Shown piece by piece: positions 36,978-45,201 of a DNA stretch of 64,000 nt. The notes beneath the pieces are model-generated. The model made no database searches. It was not told the DNA's origin and saw only the letters and a list, made by a program, of their open reading frames with translations. Within the stretch, counting starts at the first letter, position 1, and the number at the start of each line of letters is the position of its first letter. Origin of the DNA: Candidatus Onthenecus intestinigallinarum (lineage in GTDB: Bacteria > Bacillota > Clostridia > Christensenellales > Aristaeellaceae); the NCBI GenBank assembly GCA_018713325.1, contig DVFJ01000009.1, positions 1 through 64,000 of the forward strand. The letters run 5' to 3'. Made by a program: the position numbers and the translations under genes.

Positions 36978-37006
36978 ATCATACCATCCCCGCGCGGCGG
37001 ATTCAA
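36978..37006 (-). promoter_or_regulatory. Promoter of the KdpD-like kinase
   Basis: Minus strand TTGAAT (37001-37006), 17-base spacer, TATGAT (36978-36983) with extended TGG before it. It is divergent from the glf promoter at 37063. Confidence 0.72.
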
Positions 37007-37062
37007 CAAAAATCGCGCCGCATGCGCGCGCAAAGATAATGGATGAAATGCGCGCCAGGCTG

Positions 37063-37071
37063 TGGTATAAT
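37063..37071 (+). promoter_or_regulatory. Extended -10 promoter of glf
   Basis: TGG (37063-37065) plus TATAAT (37066-37071) and the recurrent GAAGA tail. The -35 is poor. Confidence 0.65.
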
Positions 37072-37120
37072 GAAGATAATTCAACGATTCTCTCCGCGCC
37101 GCGCGGAAAAGGAGCAGAGA

Positions 37121-38236
37121 ATGAAACCATACGACCTTCTCATCGTCGGGGCAGGGCTGTTCGGCGCAGTGGTCGCGCAGCAGGCGCGCGAGCGCGGCCT
37201 GCGCTGCCTGGTCGTCGAGCGGCGCGATCACGTCGCGGGCAATGCCTTCACGCAGGAGGTCGAGGGCATCCAGGTGCACCGCTACGGCGCGCATATCTTC
37301 CATACGTCTGACGAGGCGGTATGGGCCTACGTCAGCCGTTTCGCCTCATTTCGCCGCTATACGCACTCGCCGGTGGCCAATTACCGGGGCGAACTGTACA
37401 ACCTGCCGTTCAACATGAACACCTTCAGCCGCATGTGGGGCGTGCGCACGCCGCGGGAGGCGATGGAGATCATCGAGCGCCAGCGCGCGCAGGCCGGCAT
37501 CGGCGAGCCGCGCAACCTCGAGGAACAGGCCGTCTCGCTCGTGGGCGAGGACATCTACCGCAAGCTCGTGGAGGGCTATACCGAAAAGCAATGGGGCCGT
37601 CCATGCCGCGAGCTGCCCGCCTTCATCATCCGCCGCCTGCCCGTGCGCTTCACGTTCGACAACGACTACTTCAGCGACGCGCACGAGGGCATCCCCGAGG
37701 GCGGCTATACGCGCATGGTCGAGCGCATGCTGGAGGGCGTCGAGGTGCGCCTGGGCGTGGACTACCTGCGCGAGCGCGCGGCCCTGCATCCGCTGGCCGG
37801 ACGGGTCGTCTACACCGGCCCCATTGACGCCTACTTCGGCTACGACCTGGGCGCGCTGGCCTACCGCAGCCTGCGCTTTGACACGCAGGTGCTGGACGAG
37901 GAAAATTACCAGGGCTGTGCGGTCGTCAACTACACCGACCGGCAGACGCCCTTCACCCGCGTCATCGAGCACAAGCACTTCGCGCCCGCGGGCCAGAAAA
38001 AGACGGTCGTCACTTGGGAATATTCCGCGGCCTGGCAGCCCGGCGACGAGCCGTACTATCCCGTCAACGACGCAAAGAACGGCGAGCTGCTCGCCCGGTA
38101 TCAGGAGAAGGCCGCTCGGGAAGAGGGCGTCCTCTTCGGCGGAAGGCTGGGCGAGTACCGCTATTACGACATGGACAAGGTCGTCGCCTCGGCGTTGGCG
38201 CTGTGCGGCCGGGCGCTGGACGGGCCGGCGCGGTGA
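37121..38236 (+). CDS. glf: UDP-galactopyranose mutase
   Basis: Glf is a flavoenzyme that converts UDP-galactopyranose to UDP-galactofuranose, the donor for Galf in surface glycans. The 371-residue protein has the FAD site DLLIVGAGLFGAV (residues 5-17), the RDHVAGNAFT segment, HRYGAHIFHT near residue 53, and the conserved YTEKQWG near 155 and EYRYYDMDKVV near the C-terminus. AAAGGAG precedes the ATG at 37121. It is 16 kb from the glycan cassette, yet provides a plausible precursor for it. Followed by a fructokinase gene. Confidence 0.96.
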   Translation: MKPYDLLIVGAGLFGAVVAQQARERGLRCLVVERRDHVAGNAFTQEVEGIQVHRYGAHIFHTSDEAVWAYVSRFASFRRYTHSPVANYRGELYNLPFNMNTFSRMWGVRTPREAMEIIERQRAQAGIGEPRNLEEQAVSLVGEDIYRKLVEGYTEKQWGRPCRELPAFIIRRLPVRFTFDNDYFSDAHEGIPEGGYTRMVERMLEGVEVRLGVDYLRERAALHPLAGRVVYTGPIDAYFGYDLGALAYRSLRFDTQVLDEENYQGCAVVNYTDRQTPFTRVIEHKHFAPAGQKKTVVTWEYSAAWQPGDEPYYPVNDAKNGELLARYQEKAAREEGVLFGGRLGEYRYYDMDKVVASALALCGRALDGPAR

Positions 38237-38300
38237 ACGCGCAGGCGGCGATGCAGTCAGCAGCCCCGCGCAAGGCGGGGATAGATAGAGGAGGATGCGT

Positions 38301-39179
38301 ATGATCCTGGGCGCTCTGGAAGCGGGCGGAACGAAGATGGTCTGCTCCGTCGGGGACGAACACTGCAACGTGCTGGACAGGTACAGCCTGCCTACGAGCA
38401 CGCCGGAGGAGACGGTGCCGCAAATCATCGAATACTTCCGCGACAAGCACATCGAGGCGTTGGGCATCGGCTCGTTCGGCCCGGTCGATCTGAACCGCAA
38501 GTCGCCGACCTACGGCTTCATCACCTCCACGCCCAAGCTGGCGTGGGTGAACTACCCGCTCATGCCCACGCTGCGCGACGCGCTGGGCGTGCCCACGGAG
38601 GTCGACACCGACGTCAACGTCGCCGCGCTGGCCGAGGCGACGATGGGCGCAGCCAAGGGCCTCAAAAACTGCATGTACGTGACCGTTGGCACCGGCATCG
38701 GCGCGGGCCTGATCGTCGAGGGGAACCTCGTGCACGGCCTGGTGCATCCGGAGATGGGGCACATGCTCATGCGTCCCGCGGACGGCGACCCCACGCCCGA
38801 CGGCTTCTGCCCCTACCACAAGGGCTGCCTGGAGGGTGTGGCAAACGGCCCGGCGATTGAAAAGCGCTGGGGCGTGAGCGCAAAGCAGCTGCCACCGGAC
38901 CATCCCGCCTGGACGGTTGAGTGCGAATACCTGGCCCAGATGTGCATGAACGCCATCGTCACCCTGTCGCCCGAGTGCATCGTGCTCGGCGGCGGCGTCA
39001 TGCAACAGGAGCACCTGTTCCCCCGTATCCGCAAGCGCACGCTGGAACTGCTGGGCGGCTATGTGCGCACGCCGCGCATCGAGCGGGACATCGACGGCTA
39101 CATCGTGCCCCCGGGACTGGGGATCAACAGCGGCGTGACCGGCGCGCTGCTGCTGGCGTTGCGTGCATTGCAGGCCTGA
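38301..39179 (+). CDS. ROK-family fructokinase
   Basis: This 292-residue ROK kinase phosphorylates fructose (or a related hexose) with ATP. It has the N-terminal phosphate-binding ALEAGGTKMVCSVG (5-18), the catalytic-base region DTDVNVAAL near residue 98, GTGIGAGLI near 128, and a zinc site of the ROK fructokinase kind (HPEMGH, then CPYHKGC). The ATG at 38301 is chosen over 38295 from its spacing to AGGAGG. It follows glf after 64 bases; a small hairpin CCCCGC/GCGGGG lies between them. Confidence 0.9.
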   Translation: MILGALEAGGTKMVCSVGDEHCNVLDRYSLPTSTPEETVPQIIEYFRDKHIEALGIGSFGPVDLNRKSPTYGFITSTPKLAWVNYPLMPTLRDALGVPTEVDTDVNVAALAEATMGAAKGLKNCMYVTVGTGIGAGLIVEGNLVHGLVHPEMGHMLMRPADGDPTPDGFCPYHKGCLEGVANGPAIEKRWGVSAKQLPPDHPAWTVECEYLAQMCMNAIVTLSPECIVLGGGVMQQEHLFPRIRKRTLELLGGYVRTPRIERDIDGYIVPPGLGINSGVTGALLLALRALQA

Positions 39180-39222
39180 ACGGCCCCTGCGCGCGAAACA
39201 TAATGGCAAGAGAACAAAGCGG

Positions 39223-39254
39223 CGCCCCCGGCGGAATGCATTCCGCCGGGGGCG
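39223..39254. terminator. Perfect 14-base inverted repeat between convergent genes
   Basis: CGCCCCCGGCGGAA (39223-39236) and TTCCGCCGGGGGCG (39241-39254) with loop TGCA. No clear T-run follows on the plus strand; the minus tail is GCCGCTTTGTTC. It probably terminates both the fructokinase and XRE transcripts. A second palindrome TTGCCCATATGGGCAA follows at 39269-39284. Confidence 0.65.
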
Positions 39255-39292
39255 ATGTGTTGCCGCCGCTTGCCCATATGGGCAACTGCTGG

Positions 39293-39613
39293 TCAGACGA
39301 GTCCCAGCTGGACCTCCACGCGGCGCAGCCGCTCTTCCCATTCACGGGGAACGTTCATCGTGGAAAGCACCGGTGCTTCACTCTCCAGGGCCGCCAGGTC
39401 GTACTTCCTGACCTCCGTGCGCGCGAGCAGATAGTCCACCGACACGTCCAGCGTATCGGCCAGCAGGCACAGCGTCTCCAGACTGGGCTGGCGCAACCCG
39501 CGCTCGTACAGGCCGATGGTATTCAGACTCTTGCCGATGATGTCGGCCAATGCCTGTTGGCTCAGTCGCTTCGCGTTGCGCGCGGCTTTTAATCTTTCGC
39601 CGAATCGTACCAT
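39293..39613 (-). CDS. XRE-family (Cro/CI-type) transcriptional regulator
   Basis: A 106-residue DNA-binding protein. Residues 2-60 form the HTH: RFGERLKAARNAKRLSQQALADIIG is the scaffold, and NTIGLYERGLRQPSLETL contains the recognition helix region. The remaining 45 residues, acidic with a coil-like end, could mediate dimerisation. The ATG at 39613 is preceded 8 bases away by GGGAGG. It is divergent from degV across an AT-rich region of 290 bases containing a palindromic operator candidate over its own promoter, so autoregulation is likely. Target genes are unknown. Confidence 0.9.
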   Translation of the reverse strand: MVRFGERLKAARNAKRLSQQALADIIGKSLNTIGLYERGLRQPSLETLCLLADTLDVSVDYLLARTEVRKYDLAALESEAPVLSTMNVPREWEERLRRVEVQLGLV

Positions 39614-39643
39614 AAGCGCTTCCTCCCGTCCGTCTATAGGTAT

Positions 39644-39672
39644 AGTATACAAATAAAATTTGTATGTGTAAA
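39644..39672 (-). promoter_or_regulatory. Promoter of the XRE regulator with operator
   Basis: Minus strand TTACAC (39667-39672), 17-base spacer, TATACT (39644-39649). The spacer is filled by the palindrome ATACAAA-N5-TTTGTAT (39647-39665), a likely binding site for the regulator itself. Confidence 0.6.
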
Positions 39673-39840
39673 GCATCATAAAATGTGACTTTGTTGTGAA
39701 AATGCAAAAAATTCGATAATCAAATTATGCAATACATACATTTTGAGTGGAAAAAAGTTCTTGGTTTTTCGCGAAAAAACCGGATTTCGACGCGCAAATT
39801 CCGGTCATCTCATAAAATATTGATTCTCAAAATAAATTAC

Positions 39841-39868
39841 TTGACATTCAAAGAATTTGCGGTATAAT
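39841..39868 (+). promoter_or_regulatory. Promoter of the DegV gene
   Basis: Perfect TTGACA (39841-39846), 16-base spacer, perfect TATAAT (39863-39868) with the GAAA tail. Upstream, 39670-39840 is AT-rich and holds no gene that I can support. Confidence 0.9.
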
Positions 39869-39903
39869 GAAAAGCCGAAATCAGAATGCAAAGGAGAACG
39901 CCC

Positions 39904-40746
39904 ATGGCAGTTCGTTTGATTACCGATTCCACGAGCGACATCACCCCTGCGGAGGCGCAGCGGCTGGGCATCGAGCTGATCGCGCTGAAGGTGATCTTCG
40001 GCCAGGACACCTACCGGGAGGGCGAGGACATCGATATGGCCGCGTTTTACGAGCGGCTGACGTCGGGCAAGGAGCAACCGACGACCTCGCAGCCCGCGCC
40101 GGACGACTTTCTGACGGTCTTTGAGCGCGTAAAGGCAGCCGGAGACAGCGCGGTGGTGCTGACCATCTCGAGCACGCTGAGCGGCACGATGCAGAGCGCG
40201 GTCATCGCACGGGAGATGTGCGGCTATGAGGACATCCACATCGTCGACTCGCGCTCGGCTATCACCGGCCTGCGCCTGCTGGTCGAGTATGCGCTGCGCC
40301 TGCGCGCGCAGGGCATGGAGGCGGCCGCCATCGCCGCGGCGGTAGAGGAGGCGCGTGAACGCCTGCGTCTGTATGCGGTGGTCGACACGCTGGAGTATCT
40401 GTGCCGGGGCGGGCGCCTCTCGCGGTCGGCGGCGATGGTCGGCTCGCTGCTGAACGTCAAGCCGCTGCTGACGCTGCAGGATGGCACGCTCAACGTCATG
40501 GGAAAGGCCCGCGGCCTGCACGCCGCCTATGCCAAGGTGGCCGAAGCCGTCCGCGCGGGAAAGGGCGTGGACGAAACCTGTCCCATCTACTTCGGCTACA
40601 CGATGACGGATGGGAAGGCGCAGGCGCTGCGCGAGCGCCTGCGCGCAGACCTGGGAATGGACGGCGGGATGTACCCTGTCGGGTGTGTCGTGGGCGCGCA
40701 CGCAGGCCCCGGCGCCTGCGTGGTGACATTTCTGGAAAAGGCATAA
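39904..40746 (+). CDS. DegV-family fatty-acid-binding protein
   Basis: DegV (FakB-type) proteins bind a fatty acid and present it to the FakA kinase for phosphorylation in Gram-positive bacteria. The 280-residue protein has the family start RLITDSTSDITP (residues 4-15), PTTSQPAP near residue 59, SSTLSGT near 88, VDSRS near 116, RGGRLS near 167, and the final GAHAGPGA. AAGGAG lies before the ATG at 39904. No fakA lies in this window. It has its own strong promoter and terminator. Confidence 0.93.
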   Translation: MAVRLITDSTSDITPAEAQRLGIELIALKVIFGQDTYREGEDIDMAAFYERLTSGKEQPTTSQPAPDDFLTVFERVKAAGDSAVVLTISSTLSGTMQSAVIAREMCGYEDIHIVDSRSAITGLRLLVEYALRLRAQGMEAAAIAAAVEEARERLRLYAVVDTLEYLCRGGRLSRSAAMVGSLLNVKPLLTLQDGTLNVMGKARGLHAAYAKVAEAVRAGKGVDETCPIYFGYTMTDGKAQALRERLRADLGMDGGMYPVGCVVGAHAGPGACVVTFLEKA

Positions 40747-40756
40747 GAAACCCATA

Positions 40757-40790
40757 TCCGGCGCTTCCAATGATGCGCCGGACATTTTTA
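40757..40790 (+). terminator. Terminator of the DegV gene
   Basis: TCCGGCGC (40757-40764) pairs with GCGCCGGA (40775-40782), followed by ATTTTTA. Confidence 0.85.
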
Positions 40791-40800
40791 TCTCGGATAA

Positions 40801-40815
40801 TCAGAATTATTCTCA
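40801..40815 (+). promoter_or_regulatory. Candidate Fur/PerR box
   Basis: TCAGAAT-T-ATTCTCA is a 7-1-7 inverted repeat with six of seven positions symmetric. It matches the Fur-type consensus TGATAAT-N-ATTATCA at 11 of 14 positions. It lies 20 bases upstream of the -35 of the Fur-family gene, suggesting autoregulation. Confidence 0.5.
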
Positions 40816-40834
40816 TTTTGATTTTAAAAATCCA

Positions 40835-40863
40835 TTGACAAAACGGTGAAACTGTGATAACAT
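40835..40863 (+). promoter_or_regulatory. Promoter of the Fur-family/rubrerythrin operon
   Basis: Perfect TTGACA (40835-40840), 17-base spacer, TAACAT (40858-40863) with an extended TGA upstream of it. Confidence 0.7.
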
Positions 40864-40905
40864 GATGATAAAGGATATCAAATGAACCATAGAGAGGTGG
40901 CGAGC

Positions 40906-41292
40906 ATGAACGGAAAGATTAGCAGGCAGGGCCGTCAGGTGCTCGCCGTGCTCAGCGAACGGCGCGTGCATCTGACGGCTGAGGAGATCGTCCGGCTTTT
41001 GCCGGATGTGGGGCAGGCTACGGTCTATCGCAGCCTCGAGCAACTCGAGCGCCTGGGGCAGATTCGCAAGCTGAACCTCGGCAAGCGCAGCGCCTACTAC
41101 GAATACGCGCGCGAAAACCACATGCACTTCGTCTGCGACCGGTGCCACGAAGTGATCGACGTCGCCTGCGATGTGACGGGCGTGGCGCGGGAGGCGGGCG
41201 CGCTGTTCGGCCACCGCGTCGACCGGGTTGAGGTGACGGCCGGAGGCCTGTGCGCGGCATGTATCGCGCAGGAGCAAAAGGAGCAACAATAA
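40906..41292 (+). CDS. Fur/PerR-family metalloregulator
   Basis: A 128-residue Fur-family repressor, probably sensing iron or peroxide. It has a winged-helix N-half (RRVHLTAEEIVRLL to TVYRSLEQLERLG), then the metal and dimerisation half with HMHFVCDRCHEVIDV, where CxxC and the His residues bind zinc, and a second pair CAAC near the end. Start at ATG 40906 is supported by GAGGTG; ATG 40882 with weaker AAAGG is possible and would add 8 residues. Only 18 bases separate it from the rubredoxin-rubrerythrin gene, which makes a PerR-like role likely. Confidence 0.9.
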   Translation: MNGKISRQGRQVLAVLSERRVHLTAEEIVRLLPDVGQATVYRSLEQLERLGQIRKLNLGKRSAYYEYARENHMHFVCDRCHEVIDVACDVTGVAREAGALFGHRVDRVEVTAGGLCAACIAQEQKEQQ

Positions 41293-41310
41293 TATGCGGA
41301 GGTGATCCCT

Positions 41311-42444
41311 TTGGCGATCGACTTTGGCGCGCTCAACAGGATGTCCTATGGGCTGTACGCCGTGACGGCGATGGACGGCGACAGACCTGTGGGCTGCATT
41401 GCCAATACCTGCTTCCAAGTGACGGCCACGCCGCCGGTGCTGGGCGTTTGCATCAACCGCGACAACTACACCCACGGGGCGATCGAGCGGGCGGGCCGCG
41501 TGGCCCTGAGCATCATCGCCCAGGACGAACAGCCCCTGACGATCGGCACGCTGGGCTTCCGGTCCGGCCGCGATACGGACAAGTTTGCCGCCATTCCCCA
41601 TGAGGTGGTGGACGGACTGCCGGTGCTCAAGAGCGCAGTCGCCTACATTGCGGGCACGGTGGTGGACCGGCATGAGCTGTCCACGCACACGCTCTTCTTC
41701 CTGCGCGTCGACGCGGCGCAGCTGGTGGCGGGCGGCGAGCCCATGACCTACGACTACTACCACCGGGTCGTCAAGGGCAGGACGCCCAAGAACGCGACGA
41801 CCTACGTGCCGCCCGAGGCGGTTCAAAACAGTTCCCCCGTGCGAGAAGCACATCCTATAATGAAAGAAATCAACGACAACATCAAGGAGGAAACCATCAT
41901 GAAGAAGTTTGTATGTCCCGTCTGCGGCTATGTCCACGAGGGCGACACCCCGCCCGAAAAGTGCCCGGTGTGCGGCGTGCCCGGCGAGAAGTTCGTCGAG
42001 CAGGCGGCCGGCAAGGTCTGGGCGTCCGAGCACGTGATCGGCGTGGCCAAGGACGTGGACGAGGAGATCAAGGAGGGCCTGCGCGCCAACTTTGTGGGCG
42101 AGTGCACCGAGGTCGGCATGTACCTGGCCATGGCGCGCGCCGCGCACCGCGAGGGCTACCCGGAGATCGGCCTGTACTGGGAGAAGGCCGCGTTTGAAGA
42201 GGCCGAGCATGCCGCCAAGTTCGCCGAGCTGCTGGGCGAGGTCGTGAGCCCCTCCACCAAGGAGAACCTCACCGTCCGCGTCGAGGCCGAGAACGGCGCG
42301 ACGATGGGCAAGACCGAGCTGGCCAAGAAGGCCAAGGCGCTGGGCCTGGACGCCATCCACGACACCGTGCACGAGATGGCGCGCGATGAAGCCCGTCATG
42401 GCAAGGCGTTTGAGGGCCTGCTCAACCGCTACTTCGGCAAGTGA
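41311..42444 (+). CDS. Flavin reductase - rubredoxin - rubrerythrin fusion
   Basis: A 377-residue protein. Residues 1-165 are a flavin reductase domain like that of Moorella high-molecular-weight rubredoxin, ending in the family-like [13 protein letters not shown]. After a 30-residue linker, residues 197-228 are rubredoxin (C202, C205, C218, C221), followed by a ferritin-like di-iron domain ([35 protein letters not shown]) as in reverse rubrerythrin. It could pass electrons from NADH through FMN and rubredoxin to reduce peroxide or oxygen. The start is TTG 41311, 8 bases after GGAGG. An internal ATG at 41899 with its own AAGGAGG could give a free 181-residue reverse rubrerythrin. Confidence 0.85.
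   Translation: MAIDFGALNRMSYGLYAVTAMDGDRPVGCIANTCFQVTATPPVLGVCINRDNYTHGAIERAGRVALSIIAQDEQPLTIGTLGFRSGRDTDKFAAIPHEVVDGLPVLKSAVAYIAGTVVDRHELSTHTLFFLRVDAAQLVAGGEPMTYDYYHRVVKGRTPKNATTYVPPEAVQNSSPVREAHPIMKEINDNIKEETIMKKFVCPVCGYVHEGDTPPEKCPVCGVPGEKFVEQAAGKVWASEHVIGVAKDVDEEIKEGLRANFVGECTEVGMYLAMARAAHREGYPEIGLYWEKAAFEEAEHAAKFAELLGEVVSPSTKENLTVRVEAENGATMGKTELAKKAKALGLDAIHDTVHEMARDEARHGKAFEGLLNRYFGK
41856..41901 (+). promoter_or_regulatory. Internal promoter-like element and internal start of rubrerythrin
   Basis: TATAATGAAAG (-10 at 41856-41861) lies inside the coding region, then AAGGAGG (41884-41890) and ATG at 41899. The codons between are open in frame, so a short product in the same frame is possible. 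The -35 is weak. Confidence 0.5.
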
Positions 42445-42468
42445 GTCATCCGCCCCGTGGGGCGATGC

Positions 42469-42503
42469 GGGACCGTTCCGAGAGGAACGGCCCCGATTTT
42501 TTT
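42469..42503 (+). terminator. Terminator after the rubrerythrin fusion gene
   Basis: CCGTTCC (42473-42479) pairs with GGAACGG (42484-42490) around GAGA, flanked by further pairing GG/CC, and followed by TTTTTTT (42497-42503). Confidence 0.88.
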
Positions 42504-42536
42504 GGAAGAATATCGGCGGCTCCTGCGCGAAGGCCG

Positions 42537-42564
42537 TTGAGAAACGGCGAAATCATGGTACAAT
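42537..42564 (+). promoter_or_regulatory. Promoter of the flavin-reductase-like gene
   Basis: TTGAGA (42537-42542), 16-base spacer, TACAAT (42559-42564) with extended TGG. Confidence 0.7.
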
Positions 42565-42603
42565 GGATGCAGGGGCGCTGCGCCCGGCGAAAGGAGGAAG
42601 GCG

Positions 42604-43248
42604 ATGAAAATGGAGGTGGGCTTGGAACGCCCGGAGCGTTTCCGCCCCGCATACCCGGAGGAGTTTGAGCTGTTTTCGCACTTTGAGGTGACGGCGGGCA
42701 TCCCGACGGTGCTGTTTGCGATCACCACCTGGAAGGAGAACGGCAAGCCCAACGTCTGCTTTCACGCGTGGAGCTGCTTTCACGGGGACCGCACGGCCTT
42801 CTTTGCCGTGATGGGCGGCCTGTATCAGCACACGCACACGTATGCGAACATTCAAAGGGACCGGTGCTTCTGCATCAACTTCCTGCCCTTGAGCGCATAC
42901 GACCGCCTGGTGGAGACGATCCGCTGCAACGACCCGGAGACGGACGAGTTTGCGGCGGGCGGCTTTACGCTGGCCCGGGCGAAGACGGTCCGCGCGCCGG
43001 TCATCGAGGAGGCGTTTCTCCAGGTGGAGTGCACGCTGGAGGAGGCGAAGGACCTGAGCGGCGCGGGCATCACGGCCATGGTCGTGGGGCGGGTGCGGCA
43101 CATGTCCGTCGAGGCGGCATACGCGCAGGGCTACGCGCGGTACGGCCGGGAGGGCTTCATGCTGCTGGCGCCCGCGCCCCAGGACCTCGTCACAGGCGCG
43201 CCCAACGCATCCGCGATCGCCACGGTCCGCATCGAAAAATACGACTGA
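42604..43248 (+). CDS. Flavin reductase-like FMN-binding protein
   Basis: This 214-residue protein has the split-barrel fold pattern of flavin reductases: a strand region ITTWKENGKPNVCFHAWSCF near residue 42-60, then NIQRDRCFCINFLP, and late VVGRVRHMSVE near residue 160. Such proteins bind FMN and either reduce it or act as flavoproteins. It is not closely like the flavin domain of the fusion protein upstream. GGAGGAAGG precedes the ATG at 42604. It has its own promoter. The partner and substrate are unknown. Confidence 0.8.
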   Translation: MKMEVGLERPERFRPAYPEEFELFSHFEVTAGIPTVLFAITTWKENGKPNVCFHAWSCFHGDRTAFFAVMGGLYQHTHTYANIQRDRCFCINFLPLSAYDRLVETIRCNDPETDEFAAGGFTLARAKTVRAPVIEEAFLQVECTLEEAKDLSGAGITAMVVGRVRHMSVEAAYAQGYARYGREGFMLLAPAPQDLVTGAPNASAIATVRIEKYD

Positions 43249-43264
43249 CGCCGCGGCGGCGCGC

Positions 43265-43293
43265 TTGCCGCACGTGGGCAAACGTGCTATAAT
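43265..43293 (+). promoter_or_regulatory. Promoter of the secreted repeat-domain protein
   Basis: TTGCCG (43265-43270), 17-base spacer, TATAAT (43288-43293) with extended TGC. Confidence 0.7.
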
Positions 43294-43327
43294 GCGCCTG
43301 TCTGGATTTGACAGGGAGGGAAATGAC

Positions 43328-44206
43328 ATGAAAAAGATCCTTCGCAGTATCCTGGTGCTCTCGCTGGCCGCGCTGCTGGCGCTGCCCCTGACGGCATTGG
43401 GCGAGGGCATCGCCCTGACGCTGGACGAAAGCGGCACGCTGACCCTCAGCGGCAGCGGCACGGTCCCGTCCGACGTGCTTTCGCAGCTGTCCGAAGAGGA
43501 GCTTGCGCGCGTGACCGACGTCGTCATTGAAGAGGGCATCACGGGCATGGACGGCTATGCGCTGGAGCGGATCGGCGACCACCTGGTCAGCGTCACGATC
43601 CCCGCGAGCGTGACCACGCTGGGCTCGAACGTCCTGGGCACCAAGGGCGCGCTGGCCTACACGATCTACGGCGAGGCGGAGACGCTGCGGCCGCTACTGT
43701 CCGCCAGCAACGAGGACTACGGCTATTTCTGCACGTTCGAGCCCGCGGCGCCGGCCATGCCGGATGTGCCGGCCTCCGCGATCGTGGCGAACATCGCGCA
43801 GGAGATGGCCGGCCTGGGCGCGGAGATGACGCTCACCGCGGCGGAAGAGATGTCCGACAACCACGGCAATGTGCGCTACCAGTACACCTATGCCGCGCCG
43901 GAGGACTGCACGGTGCGCCTCACCTCGTTTGACGGCCAGCAGGTCGGCCAGATCACCGTCACGGTCGAGACGCTGACGCCCGGCGAGGCCTGGACGGCGC
44001 TGTGCCGCGGCATCCCGCAGACGGCGGCGCTGGGCCTGACCGACGGCATCCGCGAGGCGCTGGCGAGCATCGAGCTGAACAACGGCGGCGGGAGCACGAG
44101 CGCAAGCGCAGACGGCTGGGACATCCGCGTCGGCGGCGTGATGGACGCGCGCTCCGCGTGGGACCTGTACAGGCAGGACGCGACCGCTCACTACACCTAC
44201 GACTGA
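43328..44206 (+). CDS. Secreted protein with a short leucine-rich-like repeat region
   Basis: A 292-residue exported protein. Residues 1-24 are a signal peptide (cleavage likely after ALG). Residues about 60-105 have the pattern of BspA-type leucine-rich repeats (VVIEEGITGMDGYAL, VSVTIPASVTTLGSNVLG). The C-terminal half has no recognised domain and ends in a stretch with ASADGWDIRVGG. GGGAGG precedes the ATG. It is probably exposed at the cell surface or released. It precedes the two GH43-like genes after 23 bases. Confidence 0.75.
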   Translation: MKKILRSILVLSLAALLALPLTALGEGIALTLDESGTLTLSGSGTVPSDVLSQLSEEELARVTDVVIEEGITGMDGYALERIGDHLVSVTIPASVTTLGSNVLGTKGALAYTIYGEAETLRPLLSASNEDYGYFCTFEPAAPAMPDVPASAIVANIAQEMAGLGAEMTLTAAEEMSDNHGNVRYQYTYAAPEDCTVRLTSFDGQQVGQITVTVETLTPGEAWTALCRGIPQTAALGLTDGIREALASIELNNGGGSTSASADGWDIRVGGVMDARSAWDLYRQDATAHYTYD

Positions 44207-44229
44207 CGGGGCGAAAGGGACGGACGCAC

Positions 44230-45174
44230 ATGCAGGCATATCTGTTCGTACACTTCCGCGAGCGCACGACGCCCGACGGAGAGCAGGTGTACTTTGGCCT
44301 GAGCCGGGACGGCTTCCACTGGGAGGCGGTCAACGGCGGCCGGCCGGTGCTGTGGGCGTACTACGGCGACAAGGGCGTGCGCGACATGACCATCGTGCGC
44401 GACGCGCGGGCGGGGAAGTTCCGCATCTTCGCCACGGACCTAAGCCTGGCCTACGGCATGCGCGGCCGGTACCACGGCTCGTGGGACGCGATCGGGCGCG
44501 AGGGCAGCAAGGCGCTGGCGTACTGGGAGTCGGACGACCTGATCCACTGGACGGAGCAGCGGCTGATCGAGCTGGGCGACGCGGACTTCGGCTGCCTGTG
44601 GGCGCCGGACATCCTGTGGGACCGCGAGCGGGAGGCCTACCTGCTGCACTGGTCGTCCGCGCACCGCAAGAACGGCTACGGTCCCAAGGCGATCTACTAC
44701 AGCCTGACGCGCGACTTTGCGCATTACACCGCGCCGGAGGAGCTGTACCGCAAGGCGGACAGCGGCGTCATCGACTCGGCCATCTATGAGGAGGACGGCG
44801 CGTACTACATGTTCCTCAAGAGCGAGGGCAACCCGGAGCGCATCGTGCTGCTGCGCGCGCAGCAGCTGAGCGGCCCGTGGACGCGCGTGCCGGCCTTTGA
44901 CGAGGCCATGCAGACGCTACAGGCGGGGCAGTACGAGGCGCCGACGGCCGTGCGGCTGGAGGATGGGCGCTGGTGCCTGTTCCTGGACTACTACGGCGTG
45001 CGCGGCGCGGGGCAGGGCTATGTGCCCTTCGTCGCGCCCAGCCTGCAAAGCGGCGCGTTCATTCGCTCGGACGCGGCGTTCAGCTTCCCCTATGGATTCA
45101 AGCACGGCACGATCCTGACGATCACGCCTGAGGAATACGAACGCATTCAGGCATACCGCTGGCCCGTGGACTGA
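44230..45174 (+). CDS. GH43-like five-bladed beta-propeller glycosidase 1
   Basis: A 314-residue protein with the GH43 propeller: AYLFVHFRERTTPDGEQVYF at the start, a motif for propeller blades SRDGFHWEAVNGG, WAPDILWDRERE near residue 120, and SGVIDSAIYEEDG near 180, where catalytic acids of the family usually lie. GH43 enzymes remove arabinose or xylose. No signal peptide is seen, so it would act in the cytoplasm on short oligosaccharides. It is followed after 27 bases by a second GH43-like gene. Substrate is inferred. Confidence 0.8.
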   Translation: MQAYLFVHFRERTTPDGEQVYFGLSRDGFHWEAVNGGRPVLWAYYGDKGVRDMTIVRDARAGKFRIFATDLSLAYGMRGRYHGSWDAIGREGSKALAYWESDDLIHWTEQRLIELGDADFGCLWAPDILWDREREAYLLHWSSAHRKNGYGPKAIYYSLTRDFAHYTAPEELYRKADSGVIDSAIYEEDGAYYMFLKSEGNPERIVLLRAQQLSGPWTRVPAFDEAMQTLQAGQYEAPTAVRLEDGRWCLFLDYYGVRGAGQGYVPFVAPSLQSGAFIRSDAAFSFPYGFKHGTILTITPEEYERIQAYRWPVD

Positions 45175-45201
45175 CGGCCGGCAGGAGAAAGGAGCATGCG
45201 C

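Noticed and set aside
38235..38300. Hairpin CCCCGC/GCGGGG between glf and fructokinase as a terminator
   Set aside because: Short stem without a T-run; the genes are close and likely co-transcribed.
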